Of a stretch of DNA of 12,654 nt, positions 1 to 7,177 are shown one piece after another. The position numbers and the translations under genes are program-made. The notes beneath the pieces were generated by a model. It was not told where the DNA came from. It ran no database searches and saw only the letters and a program-made list of their open reading frames with translations. Numbering within the stretch: position 1 is the first letter of the stretch; every line of letters starts with the position of its first letter. The stretch comes from an uncultured Bacteroidia bacterium (GTDB lineage: Bacteria; Bacteroidota; Bacteroidia; Bacteroidales; UBA932), in contig CADBPH010000279.1 in assembly GCA_902796455.1 (NCBI GenBank), positions 1-12,654 on the forward strand, in the 5' to 3' direction.

Positions 1-3000
1 TAGCGGCTGACCTTGAGCAGGAACGGGAAGATTTCGAGGGTGCTGTTCCCGATCAGCCCCTGAACCGACATGTCTTCGATCCTTCCGATTTTCTGATCCT
101 TGAACATCAGCGTCTTGGCGATTTTGCGCAACCCTTCGTTCTCTTCCATGGCCAGGTCGCTGCCCATGATTTTCATGACGCCCACGATGGACGGCATGAC
201 CAGGTTCATCTCGGTGTCCAGGTCCGAGGTGGCGGCCATCTCGCAATCCAGCATTCCCTTGAAAGCCTTGAGCATCGGGATGATGCTGTCTACGGCGGGG
301 AAGAGGGTGATGACCTTGTCAGCCGTGATGTCTACCATGTTCAGGTCGAATCCGGCTTTGATATCCTCCTTGGATGTCGTGGAATAGAAGCCTTCGAAAT
401 AGATATCGCCCATGTTGGAAGTGGCCAGGGTGTTGGTGACCTGGAGGCAGCGCTGCCGGATGGCGATGTCGGAGGCAAGCCAGTTCACGGCCAGGTCAGA
501 GTAGTCGATTTCGTTGGCCTGCAGGTGGATACGTGCATTCAGGTTGGCCGGTATGACCAGCAGGGAAGAGAGCGTCGCCTCTGCCGTGTCCAGGGTGTCG
601 GTGACGACTTGGGACAGATAGGCCTCGTCGGAAAGGCCTTCGTCCAGGGCTGCCGCCTGTCCGGAGGGAACGAATTTGCTGCCGGCATCGTAGGCCGCCA
701 GCAATTCGTTGGCATTCAATCTTTCGGAGGTCAATTCCAAGTCCAGGTCGAGGATGCCGCGGCTTGTCAGGGCGCGCCGAAGGCCCGACAGTTTGCCCGT
801 GGCAGTCAGGTCGGATTCTCCGCTGTGGATGGTCAGGTTATCCAGATGGACCGTGTTGTTGTCGAACGTCCCCTTTACCCTTGACAGGCGGTTCTTCAGC
901 GGGAAATGGGGGCTGATGATCATCCCGCTTCCGATATCCAGGGCGCCGGACAGGCTCCAGTCCCGGACGTAGCGGGCCATCGACTCGCTGAGCCGGATGT
1001 CAATGTCTTTCTTCCGGAAGTCCTCGTCTTTCAGGAAAGAAGGAAGTTCCCTCGTCCGCGAGGCGAACATGCGTTGCAGGAGCGAATCCCGGCGGACTCC
1101 CGGGTAGACGCGCTGGAGGGAATCCAGGAATGCCTTCCGGCGCTGCGTTTGCCGGAAGGTGGTGTTGCGGGCCGTGACCTGGAAGGCGGCATTGCGCAGC
1201 CCGAGCCGTCCGGATCCCTGGCGGAGGAATAAACCCTGGTTGCGGCTGGTCAGCGAAAGTGCCGGCGCTGTGTGTGTTTCGTTTTTCTGTCCGGCATAGC
1301 GGAACGAATTCCGGGTCCCCTGGAGCGCGACAAACAGCGAATCTTCTCCCGTCATGGCCAGCCTCTGTGCGGACAGTTGCCCGATGACCGGGTTGATTTC
1401 TTTTCCGTATTCCTGGCTGTCGGCGCTGACGGCATTCTGGGCGAACAGCCGGATGCGGGAGCCCCGGATGAAGGTAGTGGGCCCGTAGGTGGCGTTGAGG
1501 GTGTCGATGTCCGCCTGGACTGCCTGGAGTTTGCGCCCCAGGGCCGTCAGGTCCTTCAGGCTGTCGCCGGCCGGTCCCAGGGTAATCCGGGTGGGGCCGA
1601 GGAAGGCCTGGATGTCATGCGGCCTTTCCGACACGGAGAGCCCGTCGCTGGTGATTCGTCCGTTCAGGGACGATTGCGAGAACTTGTATAAACTGATCTG
1701 GGATAGCTTGATACCTCCTTTCAGCATGGCCGAGATATCGCCGGAAGCGCGGATGCCGAGACTGTCCGGCAGGAAGGTCGCCAACGTGTCCAGCGATGCC
1801 CGGGCGCGGGCGTCCAGCCGGATGACGGGATCTTCGGCAAGCAGGTCGGGCACGTCGCCGCTTCCCTCTATGACAATCCCTTGCAGATCTGCCACCAGTT
1901 CGGACAGATTCAGGGTGATGCCCCCGGAAGGGTTGCTTTCCATGCTGATGTCCGCGGCCAGGCGGCCGGCCCGTTCGAACCGGTCATAATCCACGGCGGA
2001 TTCCGGGATCTCCAGATTGGCGGAGAATTCGGGCAGTTGGGCTGTCGCCGGGACATAATATCCTTGGCATGAGGCGGTCAGGGATACGACAGCATCGGTT
2101 TTCAAGCCTTTCAGCGCCGGAATCCGGTCTCCGAAAAACTGGGTGACTTCCTGGACCGGGCAGGCTTCCAGGGAAGCGTCGGCGCCGATGTAGGTGCTGT
2201 CCCCGCAGAACCGCAGGTCCGCATTGCCGCCAAGAGAGAGCATGGCCGCCTGCAGGGAAATGTCCCGCAGGGAAATGGAACTGAAATTATCTTCCGGGAA
2301 ACGGATATCTGTGGACAGGGACAGGGGAATGGCCATCCGGGCGGAGGAGGCCGGCGCCAGGAATGCCCGGGCGGTCGCTTCGGCATGGACCGGTCCCTTG
2401 TTCTCGTCGACCGAGAGGCTTTGCAGGGCAAATCCGAGGGTATCGGATCCTTTCCGGCCGCCCACGAACAGGCTGTCAATGCGCAGATCGATTTTCCGGT
2501 TCTTCAAATCGTTGAGTTTCAGCTTCCCGGCGAATCGGGCGCGCTGGATTCCCACGGCGCCGAACAGGGTATCTTCCGCATGGGTATAGATGACCAGGGG
2601 CTTTCCCGTCAGTTCAATCCTGCGCAGGGTTACATCCGGCATCGGAGCGGACGTCGTGTCCGCGTCACCGGCCAGGAACGGCAGGATGTTCCAGGAGGCC
2701 GTGGTCGAGTCGAATTGATGGGCGAAAATCCGGGCCCCGTCCAGTTTGATTCCGTGCAAATGATATTGTCCGCGAAGGGCCCTGAACAAGTTGATGGACA
2801 GATTTAACTGCTTGAAAGACAACAGGGTGTCCACGCCGGGGCCTTGACCTGCCTGCCGGAAGCGGCTCTGAGCGCCCAGGGTATCATACCGGGCGAACCG
2901 CTCGTGCGGATAGGTGAGGCTGGCGCCTTCGACTGTCAAGTGGAGGTTCGGAAAATTCCGCAGGATGGATCCACGGATCCGGCCGGTCTGGAGAGAGCCT

Positions 3001-3167
3001 TCTACAAACTGCGGAGCATATTGGCTGACAAGGGTTTGGAGAAAGCGGCCATGCAGTACGACCTGGACGGCCGCCAGCAGAAGGAACAGGACAAGCGCGA
3101 CAGCGGCGCACGCAATCCATAGGCTGCGGCCGCGTTTGCTTGTTTTATTGTGATGCGTTTCCTCCAT
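1..3167 (-). CDS. AsmA-family envelope protein, partial (C-terminus beyond window)
   Basis: An uninterrupted minus-strand frame gives at least 1055 residues and runs off the left edge, so the C-terminus is missing. The ATG at 3167-3165 is followed by a basic N-terminus (KTSKRGR, about residues 8-14), then one hydrophobic membrane segment at about residues 16-38. The rest is a long periplasmic-type chain of beta-rich repeats with many 'LxLxxLxA' and 'AxLDxDLxL' stretches. The segment at about residues 60-80 (GSILRNFPNLHLTVEGASL) resembles the start of AsmA-family proteins, in which 'FPN' precedes the first beta layer. AsmA and TamB-like proteins are inner-membrane-anchored, span the periplasm and are linked to lipid transport or outer-membrane assembly. 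That role is family knowledge and is not shown here. No Shine-Dalgarno is present. A TATATTTG box at 3182-3175 could be a -7 element, but no -33 partner is visible. The gene lies just downstream of the rpsU terminator. TamB proper is a less likely alternative. Confidence 0.8.
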   Translation of the reverse strand, partial: MEETHHNKTSKRGRSLWIACAAVALVLFLLLAAVQVVLHGRFLQTLVSQYAPQFVEGSLQTGRIRGSILRNFPNLHLTVEGASLTYPHERFARYDTLGAQSRFRQAGQGPGVDTLLSFKQLNLSINLFRALRGQYHLHGIKLDGARIFAHQFDSTTASWNILPFLAGDADTTSAPMPDVTLRRIELTGKPLVIYTHAEDTLFGAVGIQRARFAGKLKLNDLKNRKIDLRIDSLFVGGRKGSDTLGFALQSLSVDENKGPVHAEATARAFLAPASSARMAIPLSLSTDIRFPEDNFSSISLRDISLQAAMLSLGGNADLRFCGDSTYIGADASLEACPVQEVTQFFGDRIPALKGLKTDAVVSLTASCQGYYVPATAQLPEFSANLEIPESAVDYDRFERAGRLAADISMESNPSGGITLNLSELVADLQGIVIEGSGDVPDLLAEDPVIRLDARARASLDTLATFLPDSLGIRASGDISAMLKGGIKLSQISLYKFSQSSLNGRITSDGLSVSERPHDIQAFLGPTRITLGPAGDSLKDLTALGRKLQAVQADIDTLNATYGPTTFIRGSRIRLFAQNAVSADSQEYGKEINPVIGQLSAQRLAMTGEDSLFVALQGTRNSFRYAGQKNETHTAPALSLTSRNQGLFLRQGSGRLGLRNAAFQVTARNTTFRQTQRRKAFLDSLQRVYPGVRRDSLLQRMFASRTRELPSFLKDEDFRKKDIDIRLSESMARYVRDWSLSGALDIGSGMIISPHFPLKNRLSRVKGTFDNNTVHLDNLTIHSGESDLTATGKLSGLRRALTSRGILDLDLELTSERLNANELLAAYDAGSKFVPSGQAAALDEGLSDEAYLSQVVTDTLDTAEATLSSLLVIPANLNARIHLQANEIDYSDLAVNWLASDIAIRQRCLQVTNTLATSNMGDIYFEGFYSTTSKEDIKAGFDLNMVDITADKVITLFPAVDSIIPMLKAFKGMLDCEMAATSDLDTEMNLVMPSIVGVMKIMGSDLAMEENEGLRKIAKTLMFKDQKIGRIEDMSVQGLIGNSTLEIFPFLLKVSR

Positions 3168-3185
3168 TCAATTACAAATATAGTC

Positions 3186-3219
3186 AAAAAAAGATGTCGG
3201 AAAAGTCTTTTCCGACATC
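3186..3219 (-). terminator. Intrinsic terminator of rpsU
   Basis: Positions 3193-3205 and 3207-3219 form a perfect 13-base inverted repeat (GATGTCGGAAAAG and its complement), in practice a 12-bp stem with a 3-base loop. On the minus strand it is followed directly by seven T residues (3192-3186). It begins 25 bases after the rpsU stop codon. The plus-strand side has no T tract, so it acts in the minus direction. It insulates the downstream AsmA-family gene from rpsU transcription. Confidence 0.9.
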
Positions 3220-3244
3220 AGTATGATTCAATTACGGGAAGAAA

Positions 3245-3439
3245 CTATTGTTCGTCCTGCAGCTGGAGGTGCTGCACATAGATTGCTTTCTGCAGCTGTT
3301 CCCTCTTCTTCACAGAAGGCTTGATGAAGTTCTTCCGGGCACGCAGTTCACGGATGGCACCGGTCTTCTCGAATTTCCTCTTGAATCTCTTGAGCGCTCT
3401 TTCGATGTTTTCGCCTTCTTTGAGTGGTACTATAATCAT
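3245..3439 (-). CDS. rpsU: 30S ribosomal protein bS21
   Basis: A 64-residue, strongly basic protein matching bS21 over its full length: it starts MIIVPLKEGENIERALKRFK, carries the RELRARKNF-x-KPS motif in the middle (about residues 30-42) and ends with a short helix. bS21 sits on the 30S platform near the 3' end of 16S rRNA. In Bacteroidota, ribosome structures (Flavobacterium johnsoniae) show bS21 with bS18 and bS6 holding the anti-Shine-Dalgarno tail in a pocket, and I recall a tyrosine at position 54 being involved; this protein has Tyr54. The gene has its own promoter (3502-3471), a near-perfect Shine-Dalgarno 10 bases before the ATG and a strong terminator, so it can be expressed alone. 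It also lies only 46 bases after the sirtuin gene with no terminator between, so read-through from that operon is possible. Confidence 0.97.
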   Translation of the reverse strand: MIIVPLKEGENIERALKRFKRKFEKTGAIRELRARKNFIKPSVKKREQLQKAIYVQHLQLQDEQ

Positions 3440-3445
3440 GCTGTT

Positions 3446-3459
3446 ATCACCTCCTTTTT
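3446..3459 (-). promoter_or_regulatory. Extended Shine-Dalgarno of rpsU
   Basis: The minus strand reads AAAAAGGAGGTGAT here, of which 12 bases (AAAGGAGGTGAT) are complementary to the canonical 16S 3' tail. GGAGG ends 10 bases before the ATG. None of the other seven genes has a recognisable Shine-Dalgarno. In Bacteroidota the rpsU mRNA is a known exception, and the signal is thought to sense free bS21 through ribosomes whose anti-Shine-Dalgarno is exposed. Confidence 0.92.
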
Positions 3460-3470
3460 ATTAGCGGGTG

Positions 3471-3502
3471 CAAAGGTAAGCGATTTCATTTGTTTTCCAA
3501 AA
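3471..3502 (-). promoter_or_regulatory. Promoter of rpsU (Bacteroidota type)
   Basis: On the minus strand TTTTG (3502-3498) is followed by 19 bases and then TACCTTTG (3478-3471), matching the Bacteroidota primary sigma factor consensus TTTG-N19/20-TAnnTTTG. Transcription would start about 5-7 bases further on, giving a leader of roughly 25 bases that consists mostly of the Shine-Dalgarno region. The -33 box overlaps the last codons of the sirtuin gene. Confidence 0.75.
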
Positions 3503-4199
3503 TTTTTTTGAAAATCTCCATGCCTTCGGTCGCAACGGCGCGGATGTGCGTGATCCGGGGGTCCCGCAGCGGGATATCTTGCGGGTCGATGAGGTAAATC
3601 GGCGCACTGTCCTTGGCATACCGGTACAATCCGGCGGCGGGATACACCTGGAGGGAGGTGCCCACAATCAGCAGGATGTCTGCGCGGATGACCCGTTCGA
3701 TTGCGTCCTCGATTTTGGGTACCGCTTCCCCGAACCAGACGATGTGCGGACGCAACTGGCTGCCGTTGGGCGCTTTGTCGCCCAGGTGGATGGCGGAATA
3801 CCCGATGTCGAAGACCTCCTGTTCGGAGAAGGATCCGTTGTCATAGACGCCGCGTTCGGGGCGGACTTTCGTCAGTTCTCCGTGCAGGTGGATGATCCGG
3901 GTACTGCCGGCCCTTTCGTGGAGGTTGTCCACATTCTGAGTCACGACCGTCACGTCATACTCCTCCTCCAGGGCGGCAATCGCCCGGTGGGCGGCATTCG
4001 GACTGACGTCTTTCAGTTGGGCCCGGCGCAGGTTGTAGAAATCCAGGAGCATGCCCGGATCATGGCGCCACCCTTCGATGGAGGCGACCACTTGCGGGTC
4101 GTAATTGTCCCACAGTCCGCCGTTGTCCCGGAAGGTGCTGATGCCGCTTTCGGCGCTGACCCCGGCACCGGTCAGTACGGTAATCTTTTTCTTTGCCAT
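3486..4199 (-). CDS. cobB: SIR2-family NAD-dependent protein deacylase (CobB type)
   Basis: A 237-residue sirtuin, a normal length for a compact bacterial CobB. It removes acyl groups from lysines using NAD, forming nicotinamide and O-acyl-ADP-ribose in the cytoplasm. Visible motifs: the NAD loop GAGVSAESGISTFRD (residues 11-25), TQNVDNLHERAG (87-98), HLHGE (104-108) with catalytic His106, and GTSLQVYPAAGL in the second Rossmann half. Tyr55 and Arg58 form the Y-x-x-R pair that in SIRT5-like (class III) sirtuins binds succinyl or malonyl lysine, so desuccinylase activity is plausible. The protein contains no cysteine at all, so the usual four-cysteine zinc site is absent. It starts 3 bases after the ATPase stop codon, which indicates one operon and probable translational coupling. 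The ATG lacks a Shine-Dalgarno. Confidence 0.95.
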   Translation of the reverse strand: MAKKKITVLTGAGVSAESGISTFRDNGGLWDNYDPQVVASIEGWRHDPGMLLDFYNLRRAQLKDVSPNAAHRAIAALEEEYDVTVVTQNVDNLHERAGSTRIIHLHGELTKVRPERGVYDNGSFSEQEVFDIGYSAIHLGDKAPNGSQLRPHIVWFGEAVPKIEDAIERVIRADILLIVGTSLQVYPAAGLYRYAKDSAPIYLIDPQDIPLRDPRITHIRAVATEGMEIFKKILENK

Positions 4200-4202
4200 A
4201 TA

Positions 4203-5363
4203 TCAGGAAGTTGTTTCCATTTCGAAATAATACCGGCGGACCCAGTATTCGAAGAGCGGGTCCAGCAGATAAGGTTCCTCCTTCTCGTCAAAAGTGATGA
4301 TTTCCTTCTTCATCAAAGCGTCTTTCAGGCGTTTGACATTGGCTGAAGAATTGAGGGCGTATTTCTGGATGACCTCGGAAGAACTGAATTTCATGTGCCC
4401 GTCCAGAATGGCTTTCAGCAGCCCCAGTTGGAAGGTAGTCAAATTGTTGACAATCGACTTGAAACGCGGTTCATGGATGGAAATCATGGCGGAGAGGGCT
4501 TCCATCAGGGTCGATTCCACGATGTAGCCTTTGGACTTGGCGTCGCAGATGGCCACGAAATGGTTGATGTACCACAGGTGGTTCTTGAACAGGCGGCACA
4601 TCCCCATCAGCAGGTTCCGGTCGATGACTTTTCCTCCGGATAGGAACCCCTTGACGACGTGTTCGACAATCTCTTTCTCCTCGACGGGAGGCAGTTGGAA
4701 ACGGGTGACCTGCCGGTAAAAGTACCTGCCGGTCACGAAAATCTCTTTCATGGCGTTGACCATGGAGCCGACAAAGAGGAAGGTGCACGTATTCCCTTGG
4801 CTGCCACGGCTTTCACTGAGGACCTGTTCCAGCGCTTTCCAGATTTTTTCGGCCTGCAGGCAGTTTGCCAGGCTCTGGAATTCATCCAGGATCAGGAACA
4901 GCGGCTGCATCCCGTCCTGGGCCAGGCGGGACGGCAGCCGCAGCATGGCCATGATGTCGGTATCGTCAATGTCCCAGTCCAGGGAGACGATCTGGTCTTT
5001 TTCCGAGTATACACGCTGGTCGAATACGAAATGGGTGCCGGCGAGGTGGCGCTGCATCAGCCGCGCGTATTCGTCCGGGGTCGAGGCGACGCTGCGCAGG
5101 ACGGTCGTTCCCAGACGGGTCAGGAAGGTGGCGGCATCCCGGATGTTCAAAAGCGAAATCTCGCAGACAGTGAACTGTTTCCCGGTGATGCGCAGGTTCC
5201 ACATGGTTTGTTGGATCAGGGATGTCTTCCCGGTTTTGGGCGCATCCCAGATGACAACATGTTCTCCCTGGGAAAGCAGGTTGCCCAGGACGGTGCAGCT
5301 GCTTTTCCTGCCGATGAAGTTTTTGCCGGTGACGTATTTGTCGTATACGAAGGGTGTATCCAT
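4203..5363 (-). CDS. AAA ATPase, 'archaeal ATPase'-like, with C-terminal winged helix
   Basis: A 386-residue P-loop ATPase. The N-terminus carries TGKNFIGRK (about residues 12-20), the usual 'FxGR' lead-in of this group. Walker A is DAPKTGKTS (40-48), where the first glycine of GxxxxGKT is replaced by Asp40, but Gly45, Lys46 and Thr47 are intact. Walker B is LFLILDEFQ (155-163) with Asp160 and Glu161. A sensor-1-like strand, TFLFVGSM, follows at about 194-201. Residues from about 305 on look like a winged-helix domain ending LLDPLFEYWVRRYY, typical of ATPase_2/archaeal ATPase family members. I recall closely similar ATPases being common in Bacteroides-type genomes; their substrate is unknown. 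It is the first gene of a tight operon with the sirtuin. A STAND-like signalling role is possible, but nothing here demonstrates it. Confidence 0.85.
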   Translation of the reverse strand: MDTPFVYDKYVTGKNFIGRKSSCTVLGNLLSQGEHVVIWDAPKTGKTSLIQQTMWNLRITGKQFTVCEISLLNIRDAATFLTRLGTTVLRSVASTPDEYARLMQRHLAGTHFVFDQRVYSEKDQIVSLDWDIDDTDIMAMLRLPSRLAQDGMQPLFLILDEFQSLANCLQAEKIWKALEQVLSESRGSQGNTCTFLFVGSMVNAMKEIFVTGRYFYRQVTRFQLPPVEEKEIVEHVVKGFLSGGKVIDRNLLMGMCRLFKNHLWYINHFVAICDAKSKGYIVESTLMEALSAMISIHEPRFKSIVNNLTTFQLGLLKAILDGHMKFSSSEVIQKYALNSSANVKRLKDALMKKEIITFDEKEEPYLLDPLFEYWVRRYYFEMETTS

Positions 5364-5519
5364 GATGAAACATTCGTGTTATGCAAAAATAACAAAATAT
5401 CCGGAATATACTGTCCCGGAGGTATGTATTTTCGGCCGCACTTTTCCGAATGGACGGCCCTGTGTTTGCGTACGGGAAAAGATTTCCGTATATTTGTCTG
5501 AGCAATAAAACATTAAATC
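5364..5519. other. Divergent intergenic region between ATPase and FAD oxidoreductase genes
   Basis: 156 bases, AT-rich in two patches. It contains a convincing promoter for the rightward gene (5465-5496). For the leftward ATPase gene only a -7-like TATTTTTG (5391-5384, minus strand) is visible, without a -33 partner at the expected distance. I see no operator, riboswitch-like structure or small gene. Confidence 0.6.
5465..5496 (+). promoter_or_regulatory. Promoter of the FAD oxidoreductase gene
   Basis: TTTG (5465-5468), 20 bases, then TATATTTG (5489-5496) matches the Bacteroidota TTTG-N19/20-TAnnTTTG consensus. The predicted start of transcription, near 5502, leaves a leader of about 18 bases before the ATG at 5520, with no Shine-Dalgarno. 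Confidence 0.7.
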
Positions 5520-7166
5520 ATGCACAACTTGTATGTGGCGTTCATGACGGCGCTGGCTTTGGCGGCCTGCTCGCAGGTCGCTTCCTATGACGTGGCCATT
5601 GTGGGAGGGGGGACCGGCGGTGTTGCCGCTGCCGTCCAGGCTGCCCGGGGAGGAGCTGACGTGCTTCTTCTGGAAGAATCGCCCTGGCTGGGCGGCATGC
5701 TCACTTCGGCGGGCGTCAGCGCGACCGACGGCAACCACCGGATGCGTTCCGGTCTGTTCGGCGAGTTCGCGGACAGCCTGTCGGCCCGCTATGGAGGGAT
5801 GGGCGCCCTCGCGACCGGTTGGGTCAGCAACATGCTTTTCGAACCCCATGTGGGTGCCGCAATCCTGGATAACATCTGTGCCGGTGCGCCTTCCCTCCGG
5901 GTAGAGAAACGGGCCCGCTGGCAGAAAGCCTCGCAGGCCGGAAACGGCTGGCGGCTCGTTTATACCGACGCAGAAGGCCGGACCAGACGCATACGGGCCC
6001 GTGTGCTCATTGACGGGACGGAACTCGGCGACGTGGCCGCCGCGCTGGGCGTCTCCTGCGAGAAAAGTCCGCAGGTTCAGGATCTTACCTATGTGGCAGT
6101 CTTGAAAGACTTCGGGCGCGATGCCACCCTTGCTGAACCGCCGGGTTATACCCCGTCGCTGTACCGCGGCAATGATGCCGACCCTTCCCGGGTCCTGACC
6201 TATGCAAAACTGCCGACCCGGGGCGGTCCGGCGAAATATATGATCAACTGGCCGATCGAAGGGAACGATACCTATGCGGATGTCATCGAAAAGACGCCGC
6301 AGGAGCGGAAACACCTGTTGGACAGTGCCAAGAACATCACGCTGGGCTTTGTCTATTACCTGCAGACCGCCTGCGGCTTCCGGACACTCGGTCTGGCGGA
6401 CGACGAATTCGACACGCCCGACCGGTTGCCCTATTACCCGTATTACCGGGAATCCCGGCGCGTGGACGGGGAAGTCCGGCTCCATGTGGAGGACCTGGCC
6501 GATCCGTACCGGAACGCGCTCTACAGGACAGGGATTGCGGTGGGAGACTATCCCGTTGACCATCACCATCATAGGAATCCCGGTTGGAAAGAGACGCTGG
6601 CATTCCCGCCGATTCCGTCTTATTCCGTGCCCGCAGGGGTGATGATACCGAAAGGCTGGGACAACCTGCTGGTGATTGAGAAATCGATTTCAGTGAGTTT
6701 CCGGGCGAACGGCACGACGCGGCTGCAGCCCGTTGTGATGCAGGTCGGCCAGGCGGCCGGCGCCCTGGCTGCACTGTCCCTGAAAACCGGCAGCATCCGT
6801 ACCGTTCCCGTCCGCACGTTGCAGCAGGCGGTCCTGGACTATGGGGGCTACCTGATGCCCTATCTGGACCTGCCTCCTTCCGATCCGGCATTCAAAGCCT
6901 TGCAGCGTATCGGCGCCACAGGCATCCTCAAGGGAACGGGCAAGCCCGTGAATTGGGCGAACGAAACTTGGTTCCGCGCCGGCGAGCCGGTGACGGAAGC
7001 GGAGGTTTCCCTGGAGGAATATTTCCCCGGGAAAACCCTTTCAGACCTGGGGCTTCCCTTGCCGGACGGGCGCCTGACCCGCCGGGAGATGGCCGTTGCC
7101 ATCGACAGCCTCCTGCATCCTTTTGAACGCCGCGCTGTCGATTATTCCGGCAACCTTACAGACTGA
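5520..7166 (+). CDS. FAD-dependent oxidoreductase, predicted lipoprotein
   Basis: A 548-residue protein of the FAD_oxidored type found in Bacteroidota and often labelled 'xanthan lyase' or FAD-dependent oxidoreductase. The FAD fold starts at YDVAIVGGGTGG (residues 23-34; GxGxxG is Gly29, Gly31, Gly34), and Glu52 closes the second strand, the usual ribose-binding acid. A second conserved patch, GDYPVDHHHHRN (about 342-353), has four consecutive histidines. Residues from about 450 to 540 (LQRIGATGILKG ... FRAGEPVTEAEV ... LTRREMAVAI) resemble S-layer-homology-like repeats. The N-terminus has a hydrophobic stretch and lipobox LAAC (Cys17), only six residues before the fold. The n-region lacks Lys and Arg, which is unusual, but a stop codon two codons upstream (5514-5516) leaves no longer start. 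The substrate is unknown; carbohydrate oxidation is a guess from family context. It is monocistronic and convergent with the phosphatase gene. Confidence 0.85.
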   Translation: MHNLYVAFMTALALAACSQVASYDVAIVGGGTGGVAAAVQAARGGADVLLLEESPWLGGMLTSAGVSATDGNHRMRSGLFGEFADSLSARYGGMGALATGWVSNMLFEPHVGAAILDNICAGAPSLRVEKRARWQKASQAGNGWRLVYTDAEGRTRRIRARVLIDGTELGDVAAALGVSCEKSPQVQDLTYVAVLKDFGRDATLAEPPGYTPSLYRGNDADPSRVLTYAKLPTRGGPAKYMINWPIEGNDTYADVIEKTPQERKHLLDSAKNITLGFVYYLQTACGFRTLGLADDEFDTPDRLPYYPYYRESRRVDGEVRLHVEDLADPYRNALYRTGIAVGDYPVDHHHHRNPGWKETLAFPPIPSYSVPAGVMIPKGWDNLLVIEKSISVSFRANGTTRLQPVVMQVGQAAGALAALSLKTGSIRTVPVRTLQQAVLDYGGYLMPYLDLPPSDPAFKALQRIGATGILKGTGKPVNWANETWFRAGEPVTEAEVSLEEYFPGKTLSDLGLPLPDGRLTRREMAVAIDSLLHPFERRAVDYSGNLTD

Positions 7167-7177
7167 GATCCGGTTTC

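Noticed and set aside
3546-4346. Possible 266-residue plus-strand protein
   Set aside because: In register opposite the sirtuin and the end of the ATPase gene; no recognisable domain.
3486-5363. SIR2 plus ATPase as an anti-phage defence island
   Set aside because: The sirtuin is a short CobB-type deacylase with the Y-x-x-R motif, without effector or sensor domains; rpsU and an AsmA-family gene alongside suggest a housekeeping region, with no integrase or other mobile signs.
5384-5391. -7-like box TATTTTTG for the ATPase operon on the minus strand
   Set aside because: No TTTG at the expected 19-20 base spacing; too weak to call alone in AT-rich DNA.
5379-6572. Possible 397-residue minus-strand protein
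   Set aside because: In register opposite the FAD oxidoreductase, whose GxGxxG fold is unmistakable, so it is an antisense shadow.
6561-6572. Run of four histidine codons in the FAD gene as a possible engineered tag
   Set aside because: It is internal, within a GDYPVD-HHHH-RN patch that fits a conserved family motif, with native surroundings.
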